A stretch of DNA of 64,000 bases from Alkalitalea saponilacus (GTDB lineage: Bacteria > Bacteroidota > Bacteroidia > Bacteroidales > Marinilabiliaceae): positions 229,215-293,214 of the forward strand of contig NZ_FUYV01000004.1 of the NCBI RefSeq assembly GCF_900168165.1, read 5' to 3'. Numbering within the stretch: the stretch's first letter is position 1; the number at the start of each line of letters is the position of its first letter. Shown in pieces: positions 20,709-30,673 of this stretch. Below the pieces are notes generated by a model that did no database searches, had not been told where the DNA came from, and saw only the letters and a program-made list of their open reading frames with translations. The position numbers and the translations under genes are program-made.

Positions 20709-21860
20709 ATGAAAAGAACATTATTTTATGCAGCAGCATTTCTTTTTATGCTGTCTGGTTGTTCAGAGGATATCATTGATGTAGAATTGATTGCAGATGA
20801 GGAAATAAATGATGCTTATCTAAAATCATATGAGTCGGGAACTCATGATGGTTATTTTTGGGCCTTGTGGACTGATGATAGACCAGGATGGGTAAATTAT
20901 CAAAACGGACCTGGTGGAAATTACACTGTATCATGGGATTACTCAGGTAATTTCACTGCAGGAAAAGGTTGGAATTCCGGAACGGTAAATAGAATAGTTG
21001 GTTATAACATAGGTGTGCATAACCACAGCGGTGGAGGAGTTTTCGGCTATTATGGCTGGACTAGAAATCCATTAATCGAATATTATGTAAATGAGAGATG
21101 GGGTAATGCAAGGCCAACGGGTGAGCACAGAGGCACTGTAACCAGTGATGGAGCTACCTATGATATTTATACAGCAATGCGAGTTAATGCACCTTCGATT
21201 GATGGAACTCAGACTTTTCGTCAAGTTTGGAGTACACGTAGAACTCAGGCGCCAACAGGTCAGAATCGTACCATCACATTTGCCAACCATGTAAATGCTT
21301 GGGCTAGTGTTGGTTTAGGACTTGGAAGTGACTGGACACCAGCTGCCATATTGTTAACAGAAGCCTATGGTGGAAATAGTCAGGGCTCTGTGAATGCTAC
21401 TGTATGGAGTGCAGGAGAAAGTAGTGGCGGAGGCGGAGGAAGTGGTGCAACCTACTACAGAATCCAAAACAGAGCGACCGGATTATTTCTGGATGGAATG
21501 GGGCGTATTTCTGATGGTTCCAACCTTGGACAATATGCTCACACCAATCATCAAAATGCTCATTGGGTTCGAGAAGCTTCTGGAGGATTTGAAAGATTTA
21601 GAAATCGGGGTACCGGTTTGTATATTGACGGAATGGGACGAACATCGAATGGTGCTGATGCCGGTCAATGGGCAAATACCAATCATAACAATGCACAATG
21701 GAGTCTTGAATCTGCTGGTGATGGATACTTCCGCTTAAGAAACCGTGGTACCGGATTGTATCTGGATGGAATGGGTAGAACATCCAATGGTGCAGATGTT
21801 GGTCAATGGGCCAATACCAATCATCAGAATGCACATTGGAGATTTGTACCTGTGCAATAA
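20709..21860 (+). CDS. GH11 endo-1,4-beta-xylanase lipoprotein with C-terminal beta-trefoil (RICIN/CBM13-like) domain
   Basis: The 383-residue lipoprotein has lipobox LSGC (cysteine 18). The GH11 jelly roll (about 45-235) shows GHDGYFWALW-like and YTVSWDYSGNFTAGKGW segments. The nucleophile is E124 in PLIEYYVNERWG and the acid/base is E218 in LLTEAYGGNSQGSVNATVW. After a Gly/Ser linker (236-246) come three near-identical beta-trefoil repeats (about 249-292, 293-338, 339-383), each with FRNRGTGLYLDGMGRTSNG-type and QWANTNHxNAxW motifs, expected to bind sugar. The enzyme should cleave xylan while anchored to the outer membrane. GH11 enzymes with this trefoil type are unusual in combining a lipid anchor with a lectin domain. 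No SusC/D genes are adjacent. Confidence 0.93.
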   Translation: MKRTLFYAAAFLFMLSGCSEDIIDVELIADEEINDAYLKSYESGTHDGYFWALWTDDRPGWVNYQNGPGGNYTVSWDYSGNFTAGKGWNSGTVNRIVGYNIGVHNHSGGGVFGYYGWTRNPLIEYYVNERWGNARPTGEHRGTVTSDGATYDIYTAMRVNAPSIDGTQTFRQVWSTRRTQAPTGQNRTITFANHVNAWASVGLGLGSDWTPAAILLTEAYGGNSQGSVNATVWSAGESSGGGGGSGATYYRIQNRATGLFLDGMGRISDGSNLGQYAHTNHQNAHWVREASGGFERFRNRGTGLYIDGMGRTSNGADAGQWANTNHNNAQWSLESAGDGYFRLRNRGTGLYLDGMGRTSNGADVGQWANTNHQNAHWRFVPVQ

Positions 21861-21917
21861 AATAAATAATATTTAATATAGCATCAATTAGAAATAATTC
21901 AATGCATACATTTTTAT

Positions 21918-21943
21918 CTGCCCGGCACTTAAGTGCCGGGCAG
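21918..21943 (+). terminator. Terminator after the GH11 gene
   Basis: A perfect 26-base GC-rich palindrome: an 11-bp stem, CTGCCCGGCAC with GTGCCGGGCAG, closed by TTAA and followed by AGTTTTAAAT. Confidence 0.8.
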
Positions 21944-22386
21944 AGTTTTAAATGAGATGCTGTATATCGAAAGCATACGCATGTTAATATCATCTTTAAT
22001 TCAAAATGTCTTCATACTAATTTTGCTGCAAGTTCCTGATTTTTTTATCGCCTTTGTATTCGTAATTACCATCTCATCTTACCAACATGCTTAGTTGCGA
22101 TGGGAGATTTTACCAAAAAAGGATATTGTAATCATTAGGTTTCGTTTTGAATCTCTAAACGGAGTGAAACACCACTGTCTGGTGAATTATTGATTAGAAT
22201 AGTAATGAGTAAATGGCTTTACTGTCAGCCGAATAAGTTGAGTTTAAGTTAGAAATGTGTTATATTAGAGATATAAACACAGTCAGTTATAAAACTAGCT
22301 CTGTCCAATGCTCCAAAGCACAGGGGATGATTATTGATGAGTTCTCCCGAGAACTTGGGATCAACTGAAAATCAAATTGTAAACAC
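21944..22386. other. Intergenic region before the SagB-type gene
   Basis: About 440 bases between the GH11 terminator and the nitroreductase gene. No open frame, promoter match or hairpin worth naming was seen. An interrupted inverted repeat around 22336-22354 (TTCTCCCGAGAA) could form a small hairpin about 40 bases before the start codon. Confidence 0.35.
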
Positions 22387-23130
22387 ATGAAAACAGCAAA
22401 AAGAATGTCTGGATCTTTCTTTTTCATCACGATGCTTTTCATTAACCCTCTCTTTTTTACAACTGCATTATGCAGTTGTGGAGCCGGAAAAACCTCTGAA
22501 AGTGCAACGATTAAAGGAAGATTAAATACAATTATTGAATTACCAAACCCGGTTACAGATGGCGAAGTAAGCCTGGAACGCACATTGTCGTTGAGGCGTT
22601 CCGTGCGTAATTATTCCGATCCCCCCTTAAACCTGAAGGAAATTGGGCAAATGCTTTGGGCGGCTCAAGGTGTAACTGAAAACCGACGTGGATTCAGAAC
22701 TGCACCAAGTGCAGGTGCTGCATTTCCTCTCAATGTATATATAATGGTGAATGATGTTGAAGGCTTAAATGCTGGCATTTACCTTTATCATCCCGCTGGA
22801 CATCAATTGGAGTTTAAAAAAACGGGTGAATTGTCATCAGATTTGGCTGGTGCAGCATTGGGGCAATCAATGTTTGAAGAGGCTTCAGCCATATTTATTA
22901 TCGGCGCAGTTTTTGAAAACACCACACAGCGGTATGGTGAAAGAGGCATCCGGTATGTTTACAACGAAGTTGGCCATGCTGCTCAAAACCTTTTGCTACA
23001 GGCAGTAGCACTGGATGTTGGTGCTGTGGTAGTAGGTGCTTTTAATGATGAGGCTGTAAACAGCTTATTAGAATTGCCGGAGGGAGAAAGCGTGATATAC
23101 CTCCTCCCTGCCGGAAAATTAACAGATTAA
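22387..23130 (+). CDS. SagB/ThcOx-family nitroreductase-like dehydrogenase, exported
   Basis: The 247-residue protein has an N-terminal signal (about 1-31) ending in an LCSC motif that may be a lipobox. The nitroreductase fold with SagB/ThcOx features follows: SLERTLSLRRSVRNYSDPPLNLKEIGQMLWAAQG (FMN phosphate-binding Arg/Ser), RTAPSAGAAFPLNVYIMV, GIYLYHPAGHQLE and VYNEVGHAAQNLLLQAVAL. SagB enzymes are FMN oxidases that oxidise azolines in peptide natural products. Stand-alone exported homologues such as this one lack cyclodehydratase partners and have no known substrate. Its last four bases overlap the convergent beta-barrel gene. Confidence 0.85.
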   Translation: MKTAKRMSGSFFFITMLFINPLFFTTALCSCGAGKTSESATIKGRLNTIIELPNPVTDGEVSLERTLSLRRSVRNYSDPPLNLKEIGQMLWAAQGVTENRRGFRTAPSAGAAFPLNVYIMVNDVEGLNAGIYLYHPAGHQLEFKKTGELSSDLAGAALGQSMFEEASAIFIIGAVFENTTQRYGERGIRYVYNEVGHAAQNLLLQAVALDVGAVVVGAFNDEAVNSLLELPEGESVIYLLPAGKLTD

Positions 23131-23777
23131 AAGCGGATTCCGGCTCTGATTCCGGAAGATGAATTGGTTCCGAACTGGAAACTGTTTCCCCCCTTTAATA
23201 AGATATCACGTTCCCTTTTAATGTCTGAATTACTTATGTAATTCAGCCCAGGATTAAATTCAACTCCAAGATAAAAACCACCTCCAATGTTGTAATCAAG
23301 TCCTAATATTGCATTTACTCCAATACCAGTATAGCCCCCCGTCAAATTGAGTGAATTGAAATTGCTTTCAGCTTCGTATCTTTCTGAGTATATTGTTATG
23401 GGAAGTTCTGCTCCGTAGTAAACTCTTACTTTCCCATTTGATAAAGGTTTCTCAAAGCCTGGTGCAAAACTAAAAAAGACTGCTGAACCTTTTTCATACT
23501 CATTTCCCTCTGCATCTTCATATATTTTCTCAGTTTCAATATTAAAACCAGCATTGACTCTATAGGCACTTCCATCTGTCTGAAATACTCTAAATCTTAT
23601 TTGTGGCATGGTAAACATACTACCAGAGGAAGCATCAAAAATTGCACTGGGATCAAAATCTACATCAAAAGAGTATCGACCTTGTTGCTGATGTTCCGAA
23701 GTTCCTTGAACATCCTCAGCATTTGTGCCAATCAACAAAATAAAAACCATACAGGCTAACAAAATACCTTCTTTCAT
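23127..23777 (-). CDS. Predicted outer-membrane beta-barrel protein
   Basis: The 216-residue protein has a signal peptide (1-20, ending in NAE). Its mature sequence has alternating polar/apolar strands and an aromatic C-terminus (SSGIRAGIRF), typical of small outer-membrane barrels. Barrel-like segments include AVFFSFAPGFEKPL, VRVYYGAELPITIY, TGIGVNAILGLDYNI and GGFYLGVEFNPGLNYI. No enzyme motif is visible. It converges with the SagB-type gene, and no functional link is evident. Family assignment beyond 'porin-like barrel' is not possible. Confidence 0.65.
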   Translation of the reverse strand: MKEGILLACMVFILLIGTNAEDVQGTSEHQQQGRYSFDVDFDPSAIFDASSGSMFTMPQIRFRVFQTDGSAYRVNAGFNIETEKIYEDAEGNEYEKGSAVFFSFAPGFEKPLSNGKVRVYYGAELPITIYSERYEAESNFNSLNLTGGYTGIGVNAILGLDYNIGGGFYLGVEFNPGLNYISNSDIKRERDILLKGGNSFQFGTNSSSGIRAGIRF

Positions 23778-23965
23778 CTAATAATCGTTTAAAATTGATT
23801 GGATAAAGGCCGCATGATGAAATTTTATCCTTATTTGGGTTAACGAATCATGCTCGTTTTTAATTATATTTTAATGAGTTAAGAGACTGTTTTTAAGCGA
23901 ATAAGTAAATTTTATATTTAAATTCAAAGCAAATATAATTTTAATTTTCATTTTATTGCATATAT

Positions 23966-24004
23966 AAAGAAGCCGTTGTTGCAAATTGCAACAACGGCTT
24001 CTTT
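23966..24004 (-). terminator. Bidirectional terminator downstream of the GH10 xylanase
   Basis: Inverted repeat AAAGAAGCCGTTGTTGCAA (23966-23984) with its complement at 23986-24004, about 18 bp of stem. It lies 23 bases beyond the GH10 stop codon. Confidence 0.85.
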
Positions 24005-24026
24005 GATAGGCTGTTTTTTTAATCAG

Positions 24027-26114
24027 CTAGTTTTTAATAAGTTTAATGATTTCAAGTTCATTACCTCCCATAATGCGTAAAAAATATATGCCGGCTGTTA
24101 ACAATTCTGTTGAAATGGTTTTATGACTATTTATCAAGCCCTCAACCAATACTTGTCCGTTAATATTTAGTATTTCGTAATAACTGGATCCTGAAGTATC
24201 TGCAACATCAACAAACAGTTTATCGCTAAAGGGGTTTGGATAGACATTGATATTACCTTCTTTATTCATCATATTTGGCAAGCTAGTTGACGAATCGGTT
24301 ACATCCATCATACTGACATTATCAATATAAACGCAAGCTGAATTACCACCTAAATAAAATTTGAGAGCAGCTATAGGATCAGCAACTGAGGAAGTAAAAC
24401 TAACCGTAAACTCTTGTGGTTCTGTCGTAAGGTTTACCTGTTGTTGAAAATGAGTATTAAAACTCTGTCCATCCTGCTGAACAGCAACGTCAATGTTTCT
24501 GATTTCGTCGGCCTTAGCCATAAAGGTAATAGTATAGGAATGACCATTCAAAATGGGGGTTTGCTGACGTATTTGAATGTGCCAACTTGCAGTTCCTGCA
24601 TTATCAGGACAAATACGCAATGCATAATATCCTGACATTCCCGCATCATTCACGACTTCCATTGAACTTGAAGCTCCTGCGTTATTCTGAACATTCCATC
24701 CCGACGTTCCCAAATTGAACTCGCCGTTATACACCATATTTTCTTCATTAACCATATCCTCTCCATCGAAAGGAAAACCTACATCAGGCTGATCTCTCAT
24801 GTATTGCTCCAACCAGATGAGTGCGTCCCTTTTAGTTCCGTCAGCATTGATGATGCCCGATCCTGTCCACCAGGTTGCTCCTTCTACGTATCCCCATAAA
24901 GTTATACCAGCAACAGCCGGATGTTCCCAGTAAACGGGAAAAATGTTCTGGTACGAGCGCAGTTGATTGGCTTCAGAAGCTTCCGGTGCTCCAATTAAAT
25001 CTAATTCCGTAACATATACCGGCACACCACTTGAAGCCATCATGTCAATACGTTGTCTTAAAAGCCCCGGGTTGTTCCAGAATCCATCCACATTGAAAGT
25101 GTGAGCCTGGGTTCCAAAGCCGTCAATCAAACCTCTGTCTCGTAAAACTTTTACAACATCCAGCATCTCGTTAATACCGTCAGGATTGTTTTCCAATTCA
25201 AAATCGTTCATTACAAGCTTTGAATTGGGGAAATATTCACGAGCCTTCTCAAATAACCATATTACCCAATCATAACCGGTTTCACCGGGTCCACCTAATC
25301 CGGCACGAAAATATGGTGTTCCTGCGGCATGTTCCCTTCCATTATAGGTATTCAAATACAAATTTTCATTTAGCACATCAATTTGATCCATATATGGATA
25401 TCTGGCCGCCATTTCTGCCATGTACTCTTCTATTTCTGCCTGAAACTCTTCCGGTTCAAGATCTTCAAGCCAGGTTGGATATTGACTTCCCCAGGCTATG
25501 GCATGATAACGGAACACCAGGTTGTTATCTGCTGCAAAATTGTAAATATTATCACCCGTTGTCCAGTTCATTACGTCCCTTTCACCTTCTATGCTGCCCC
25601 ATTTATGAGCATTTTCAGCGGTGACCCCATTCCACAATTGCAAATAGTCTGCACGAACGGACGATGAACCCATAACATTTCCAAGATATTTTCCCTTTCC
25701 GGCACTGATTCCTTTTTTAATCACCGGTGCTTCTCCTACTTTTAAAATAACTCCTGCAGATGTAAATGAATCTCCGTCATTATCTGTCGCTCTTGCTGTA
25801 ATCCTATATTCACCAGCCTGCACATCTTCCCAAATGTAGGTATAGGTATGATCCTGATGAACGCTTGTTTCATAGATTTTTTCATCATCAACAAAGAACT
25901 CTACATTCTCTACAGTTCCATTGGGGAAAGTACCTCCAAAATCGGTTGAATAAACTCGAATGACAATGTTAGATCCTTCCTGATAATAAGCGTTGCTGTG
26001 CGGATAAGTTATCACAGCCGACGGTGGTGTGTTTGTGATTTCTGCTGAAATAAATGTGCATCCGACTATTATAAAAACAGCCATACAAAAAATGTTTTTT
26101 AATCTCTCTTTCAT
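24027..26114 (-). CDS. Secreted GH10 endo-1,4-beta-xylanase with Ig-like, CBM4/9 and T9SS domains
   Basis: The 695-residue protein has a signal peptide (1-25). Domain order: a bacterial Ig-like domain (about 28-127, PPSAVITYPHSNAYYQEG ... ITARATDNDGDS); the GH10 barrel (about 131-445) with NGVTAENAHKWGSIE, FRYHAIAWGSQYPTWL, acid/base E250 in DVLNENL, NDFELENN, TQAHTF and nucleophile E370 in VTELDL; a CBM4/9-like jelly roll (about 458-602, NGEFNLGTSGW ... VYIDNVSM); and a type IX sorting domain (about 618-695, VYPNPFSDKLFV ... AGIYFLRIMG). The consensus NEAL after the acid/base is NENL here, a mild change. It cleaves xylan outside the cell or at its surface after T9SS export, and complements the GH11 enzyme 2 kb away. 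Confidence 0.95.
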   Translation of the reverse strand: MKERLKNIFCMAVFIIVGCTFISAEITNTPPSAVITYPHSNAYYQEGSNIVIRVYSTDFGGTFPNGTVENVEFFVDDEKIYETSVHQDHTYTYIWEDVQAGEYRITARATDNDGDSFTSAGVILKVGEAPVIKKGISAGKGKYLGNVMGSSSVRADYLQLWNGVTAENAHKWGSIEGERDVMNWTTGDNIYNFAADNNLVFRYHAIAWGSQYPTWLEDLEPEEFQAEIEEYMAEMAARYPYMDQIDVLNENLYLNTYNGREHAAGTPYFRAGLGGPGETGYDWVIWLFEKAREYFPNSKLVMNDFELENNPDGINEMLDVVKVLRDRGLIDGFGTQAHTFNVDGFWNNPGLLRQRIDMMASSGVPVYVTELDLIGAPEASEANQLRSYQNIFPVYWEHPAVAGITLWGYVEGATWWTGSGIINADGTKRDALIWLEQYMRDQPDVGFPFDGEDMVNEENMVYNGEFNLGTSGWNVQNNAGASSSMEVVNDAGMSGYYALRICPDNAGTASWHIQIRQQTPILNGHSYTITFMAKADEIRNIDVAVQQDGQSFNTHFQQQVNLTTEPQEFTVSFTSSVADPIAALKFYLGGNSACVYIDNVSMMDVTDSSTSLPNMMNKEGNINVYPNPFSDKLFVDVADTSGSSYYEILNINGQVLVEGLINSHKTISTELLTAGIYFLRIMGGNELEIIKLIKN

Positions 26115-26261
26115 AGTGATAAGTTATAATTAAAAATGATAAGGCGAGCACTAAAGATGACGAGTAATTCTTATATATATTATCTGTTCTGTGCTTCTAA
26201 CATAACCAGAACAGAACAGATGATGTTATTTACAAATATAACATAATTTTAACAAAACAAA

Positions 26262-26286
26262 AAAAGCTCACTTATCGTGAGCTTTT
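26262..26286 (-). terminator. Terminator downstream of folD
   Basis: A 10-bp stem, AAAAGCTCAC (26262-26271) with GTGAGCTTTT (26277-26286), and a TTATC loop. On the minus strand it is followed by T-rich sequence, 25 bases after the folD stop. Confidence 0.85.
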
Positions 26287-26310
26287 AAATATCTGTTATC
26301 TATTAGCCAT

Positions 26311-27183
26311 TCAGCTACTTACAGAAGCTTTCAGCGTGTTCAATAGCAGAGAAACTATAGTCATGGGGCCAACTCCACCGGGAACAGGGGTAATATAACT
26401 GCATTTTGGAGAAACAGCCGTAAAATCAACATCTCCCTTTAAACGCCATCCACTTTTGGTTTCATTACTAGGCACACGGGTTGTTCCCACATCAATAACT
26501 ACAGCCCCTTCTTTTACCATATCCGCTTTTAAAAATTCCGGAATTCCTAACGCAGCAATGATGATATCAGCTTGAAGGCAAATTTCTTTCAAATTTGCTG
26601 TTCGGCTATGGCACACCGTCACAGTTGCATCGCCGGGCGTACCTTTAAGAGACAGCAAAATGCTCATGGGGCGACCAACAATGTTGCTACGACCAATAAC
26701 CACAGCATGTTTTCCCTTGGTATCAATCTTATAACGTTTCAGCAGCTCCATAATTCCTTGAGGAGTGGCAGAAACAAAAGCATCACCGCCGGTAATCATT
26801 CTCCCAAGGTTTTGCGGATGAAACCCATCCACATCCTTACCCGGATGAATGGCTTCGGTTACTTTTTCTTCAGAAATGTGTTTAGGCAAAGGCAATTGAA
26901 CAATGAAACCATCAATATCCGGGTCGCTATTCAGTTTCTCAACTGCATTTAGAAGTTCCTGTTCGGTTACGTTCTCATCGTAGCGAATCAGAGATGAATT
27001 GAATCCAACCTCTTCGCAAGCTTTAATTTTGGCCGCTACGTAGGTTTCACTTCCTCCGTCGTTACCAACAAGAACTGCAGCAAGGTGAGGTTTCTTTTTC
27101 CCGGCTGCCATCATGGCCTTTACCTTTTGAGCAATTTCCTGCTTTACAGCCTGTGAGGTTAATTTTCCGTCGATTAATTGCAT
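26311..27183 (-). CDS. folD: Bifunctional methylene-THF dehydrogenase / methenyl-THF cyclohydrolase FolD
   Basis: The 290-residue enzyme oxidises 5,10-methylene-THF and hydrolyses methenyl-THF to 10-formyl-THF for purine and fMet synthesis. Landmarks: [14 protein letters not shown] (with the catalytic Lys in the YxxxK motif), [55 protein letters not shown] (NADP-binding) and [12 protein letters not shown]. Length and order are normal for the family. It starts 22 bases after the ffh stop in the same direction, so the two are probably one operon, with a terminator just beyond folD. Confidence 0.97.
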   Translation of the reverse strand: MQLIDGKLTSQAVKQEIAQKVKAMMAAGKKKPHLAAVLVGNDGGSETYVAAKIKACEEVGFNSSLIRYDENVTEQELLNAVEKLNSDPDIDGFIVQLPLPKHISEEKVTEAIHPGKDVDGFHPQNLGRMITGGDAFVSATPQGIMELLKRYKIDTKGKHAVVIGRSNIVGRPMSILLSLKGTPGDATVTVCHSRTANLKEICLQADIIIAALGIPEFLKADMVKEGAVVIDVGTTRVPSNETKSGWRLKGDVDFTAVSPKCSYITPVPGGVGPMTIVSLLLNTLKASVSS

Positions 27184-27205
27184 GGTATAATTAGGTTTAT
27201 TTGGT

Positions 27206-28540
27206 TTAGCGTCCTCCCATTGGCAGGTTGGCCATCATTTTGGAAAGGTTTTTTCCTTTACTCATCATTTTCATCACCTTACGGGTATCTTCAAACTGCT
27301 TGATGAGGCGATTTACCTCCTGTATTGAACTGCCACTACCGGAGGCGATTCTTTTGCGGCGGCTGCCATTTAAAATGGCTGGATTCTCACGCTCATCAGG
27401 GGTCATGGAGTAGATGATGGCTTCTACTTCCTTAAATGCATCATCGTCAAAATCCATATCTTTTATGGCCTTTCCCATTCCGGGGATCATCCCTGCTAGG
27501 TCTTTCAGACTACCCATTTTCTTAATTTGCTGAATCTGGCTCAGAAAATCATTGAAACTGAATTGGTTTTTCGCAATTTTCTTCTGTAGCTTTTGAGCCT
27601 CCTCGGCATCAAATTGCTCCTGAGCACGCTCCACCAGAGAGACAATGTCACCCATACCCAAAATTCGGTCGGCCATACGATTGGGGTGAAACACATCGAG
27701 TGCATCCATCTTTTCGCCTGTACCAACAAACTTAATGGGCTTGTTCACCACACTTCGAATAGAGAGAGCAGCACCGCCCCGGGTATCACCATCGAGTTTC
27801 GTTAAGACAACCCCGTCAAAGTCGAGCCTGTTGTTAAACTCTTTGGCAGTGTTAACAGCATCCTGACCAGTCATGGAGTCAACCACAAAAAGAATTTCAT
27901 GGGGCTTTACTGCGTTTTTAATGGCAGTAATCTCCTTCATCATCTCCTCGTCAACGGCCAATCGACCAGCGGTATCAACTATTACAAGATCATTACCGTT
28001 TTGCTTGGCTTGTTTGATGGCGTCTTTGGCTATTTTAACCGGGTCTTTGCTGCCTTCTTCGGTATATACGGGAACTCCAATTTGCTCGCCCAAAACCTGG
28101 AGCTGATTAATCGCAGCGGGACGATAAACGTCACCTGCCACCAACAATGGGTTTTTTGAGCGCTTGCTTTTTAGTAAATTGGCCAGTTTTCCGGTGAAAG
28201 TTGTTTTTCCCGACCCTTGCAGACCGGCAATCAAAATAACAGCCGGTTTTCCATCAAGATTGATGTCGGTGGATGACCCTCCCATCAGTTTGGTCAGCTC
28301 ATCATGAACAATTTTAACCATCATCTGCTGAGGCTTGACAGCCGTCAGCACGTTTTGACCCAACGCTTCATCTTTTACCGTTTCGGTGAAAGTCTTGGCA
28401 GTTTTAAAATTTACGTCGGCATCCAATAATGCCCGACGAATATCTTTGAGTGTTTCAGCAACATTTATTTCTGTAATGGTACCCTGCCCTTTAAGTATCT
28501 TAAAAGAGCGTTCCAGTCTTTCCGATAGATTTTCAAACAT
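27206..28540 (-). CDS. ffh: Signal recognition particle protein Ffh (SRP54)
   Basis: The 444-residue GTPase binds 4.5S RNA and signal sequences and delivers ribosomes to FtsY at the membrane. It has the N domain (1-90) and the G domain with [16 protein letters not shown] (P-loop), [22 protein letters not shown] (G3), [14 protein letters not shown] (G4) and [28 protein letters not shown]. The methionine-rich M domain (about 310-444) includes [20 protein letters not shown], the RNA-binding motif. A possible -7 box (TATTTTTG, minus strand, 28574-28567) lies about 27 bases upstream of the ATG. It precedes folD by 22 bases. Confidence 0.98.
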   Translation of the reverse strand: MFENLSERLERSFKILKGQGTITEINVAETLKDIRRALLDADVNFKTAKTFTETVKDEALGQNVLTAVKPQQMMVKIVHDELTKLMGGSSTDINLDGKPAVILIAGLQGSGKTTFTGKLANLLKSKRSKNPLLVAGDVYRPAAINQLQVLGEQIGVPVYTEEGSKDPVKIAKDAIKQAKQNGNDLVIVDTAGRLAVDEEMMKEITAIKNAVKPHEILFVVDSMTGQDAVNTAKEFNNRLDFDGVVLTKLDGDTRGGAALSIRSVVNKPIKFVGTGEKMDALDVFHPNRMADRILGMGDIVSLVERAQEQFDAEEAQKLQKKIAKNQFSFNDFLSQIQQIKKMGSLKDLAGMIPGMGKAIKDMDFDDDAFKEVEAIIYSMTPDERENPAILNGSRRKRIASGSGSSIQEVNRLIKQFEDTRKVMKMMSKGKNLSKMMANLPMGGR

Positions 28541-28600
28541 CGTGTTTATATACTTTAAATTTGGCGCAAAAATAGCAATTTTTTGCCAATATTTCTAATA

Positions 28601-29584
28601 TTAACCATATACAATTTGCTCCATTACCCAATTGGTGCGGGAGGCTGTTATGCCGGTACTTACGCATGTTCTTTTATACTGAATGGCTTCAACCACTTCT
28701 TTGATCAGGTTGTATTGAATATTCTCAGGATTTAGATATGGAAACTCCAATTTGCCCGATTCCTTCTCCAAAACTATCGGGTTATGTCCAAAACCCGAGA
28801 AAACAATTTTTCCTTCGGTGCCGATGATTTCCATTTTGTCCTCTCGGGACGACTCGCCTGTAACAAAACTCCAAATACCAGAACCAATCACGCCATTCTC
28901 AAATTTTAAGGATGCCACAATGGTGTCCTCAGCGGCGTATAATCCTGCTCTGTTTTCGGCAGTCCCCTCCGCTTGAGTAACTGGACCAAATAAAAAGTCC
29001 ATGAAATCAAGTTGATGAGAGGCCAGATCATAAAAAACTCCTCCTCCGGCAATTTTAGGATCAACTCTCCAAGCAGGAGCGATTGCATCGGCCTCCTGCG
29101 ACAACGGCGGCCGCATTAAACGAATTGAGGTCACTAAAGGTCGGCCAATCTGTCCCTCTTCAATTAGTTCCTTTACTTTTAAAAAGCCGGGCAAGGTACG
29201 TCGATAGTATGCAACAAATAATGGAACGCCGGTCTCCTCTGAAACCTGCATCATTTCCTGACATTCAGCATAGGTGGCAGCCATCGGTTTTTCAACATAA
29301 ACAGGCTTTCCTGCTTTCATGGCTTCTATGGCGTAAACCGCATGTGATGAAGGAGGCGTGGCAACATATATTGCATTAACACCTGGATCGTTGATTAATT
29401 CCGAAGCATTTGAATACCATCGTGATACTTCGTGTCTTTTGGCATAATCGGCAGCCAATGATTCATTACGGCGCATGACTGCCACTAAAAGGGATTTCTC
29501 AATTTTATTAAACGCCGGTCCGCTTTTTTTCTCAGTAACATCACCACAACCAATGATTCCCCAATTCACTTGTTTTACAGCCAT
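28601..29584 (-). CDS. Gfo/Idh/MocA-family oxidoreductase
   Basis: The 327-residue protein has an N-terminal Rossmann fold: NWGIIGCGDVTEKKSGPAF (GxGxxT-type), AVMRRNESLAADYAKRH, DPGVNAIYVATPPSSHAVYAIEAMKAGKPVYVEKPMA, with the family's EKP motif. The GFO/IDH C-terminal domain follows, with GGVFYDLASHQLDFMDFLFG (the conserved Asp/His pair, DLASHQLD). These enzymes oxidise or reduce sugars and inositols with NAD(P). The exact substrate is not readable. It lies 60 bases upstream of ffh in the same direction but is probably functionally unrelated. Confidence 0.92.
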   Translation of the reverse strand: MAVKQVNWGIIGCGDVTEKKSGPAFNKIEKSLLVAVMRRNESLAADYAKRHEVSRWYSNASELINDPGVNAIYVATPPSSHAVYAIEAMKAGKPVYVEKPMAATYAECQEMMQVSEETGVPLFVAYYRRTLPGFLKVKELIEEGQIGRPLVTSIRLMRPPLSQEADAIAPAWRVDPKIAGGGVFYDLASHQLDFMDFLFGPVTQAEGTAENRAGLYAAEDTIVASLKFENGVIGSGIWSFVTGESSREDKMEIIGTEGKIVFSGFGHNPIVLEKESGKLEFPYLNPENIQYNLIKEVVEAIQYKRTCVSTGITASRTNWVMEQIVYG

Positions 29585-29668
29585 TTGAATATTTTTTGAA
29601 TTATTTTTACACTCTGTTTGATGCTAAATTGCATATTTTTTAGCAAATTTCAGTACTAAAGAAAGAAT

Positions 29669-30673
29669 ATGAAAAGATATCTGCATAAATTATTTAACAA
29701 ATTAATAAAACGACGACAATTTACAGCCAAACAAAATAACCCCGATGACAACTACGACATAATTGGCGATGTGCATGGTTATTGTGCCGAACTGGAATCA
29801 TTGTTGCAAGTAATGGGATATACGCAGATTGATGGATTATGGCAGCACCCGGAACGCAAAGTAATCTTTGCAGGTGATTTTATCAGTCGCGGTCCCGATA
29901 CCAAAGGAGTTCTTTCACTTGTGCGCAACATGGTTGAAAACAAAACGGGCTTTGCCGTTTTGGGTAATCATGAATTGAATGCCATCGGATATTTCACATA
30001 CAATAAGAAAGGGAAACCAATTTTTCAACCTCCATCATCCAATAAACTACAGATGGAGAAAATAAAAGAACAGTACAAAAACAGTGAGAGCGAACTAACT
30101 GACTCCATAAAATGGCTACGAACCCTTCCTTTTTTTATTGAAATCGGCCCTTTCCGTGTGGTGCATGCCTACTGGAGTGATAAGCATGTGCAGATAATAG
30201 ATAAAAATATAACGAAAGGCAAACTAACCAAAAGGTTAATTAAGGAGATTGTTCGCAATGAAACACCATTTGCCAAAGCGGTGAGACAAACAACACGTGG
30301 AATTGAATTGAATTTGCCTAAGGACCTTATTATAAAAGACAGTAAAAACGTAAGGCGAACCAATTTCAGAGTAAAATGGTGGAATTCGCCTATACAAAAA
30401 ACATTCAGAGAACTTAGTTTTGGAAACCGGTTCAAATTACCGGAATACACTGTTCCTGAGCAGCTGCTATTTCCGTTCGAAGTTTATGATGAGCTTGCTC
30501 CGCCGGTGTTTTTTGGCCATTACTGCATTAAAGATATGCCATTAATTGTTTCTTCAAATGCCTGTTGTGTTGATAATTGTCTGGCCGGAGGCGGGCAATT
30601 AGCAGCCTACTGCTGGAATGGTGAATCAACGCTTAATGAATTAAACTTTATTTATCAACCACGTCTCAGCTAG
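29669..30673 (+). CDS. Calcineurin-like metallophosphatase (ApaH/PrpE-like)
   Basis: The 334-residue protein has the metallophosphoesterase motifs IIGDVHGYCAELESLL (GDxHG), FAGDFISRGPDT (GDxxxRG) and LGNHELNAIGYF (GNHE) in residues about 31-115, with later conserved histidines at VVHAYWSD and FFGHYC. The sequence around them, including the NGxxK-rich insert, resembles bacterial bis(5'-nucleosyl)-tetraphosphatase (PrpE-like) enzymes, which cleave Ap4A and related dinucleotides. The substrate is inferred only. It is divergent from the Gfo/Idh gene, with an 84-base shared upstream region. Confidence 0.88.
   Translation: MKRYLHKLFNKLIKRRQFTAKQNNPDDNYDIIGDVHGYCAELESLLQVMGYTQIDGLWQHPERKVIFAGDFISRGPDTKGVLSLVRNMVENKTGFAVLGNHELNAIGYFTYNKKGKPIFQPPSSNKLQMEKIKEQYKNSESELTDSIKWLRTLPFFIEIGPFRVVHAYWSDKHVQIIDKNITKGKLTKRLIKEIVRNETPFAKAVRQTTRGIELNLPKDLIIKDSKNVRRTNFRVKWWNSPIQKTFRELSFGNRFKLPEYTVPEQLLFPFEVYDELAPPVFFGHYCIKDMPLIVSSNACCVDNCLAGGGQLAAYCWNGESTLNELNFIYQPRLS

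Noticed and set aside
20709..26114. A polysaccharide utilisation locus of SusC/SusD type
   Set aside because: No TonB-dependent receptor or SusD-like gene is found between or beside the xylanases within the window.
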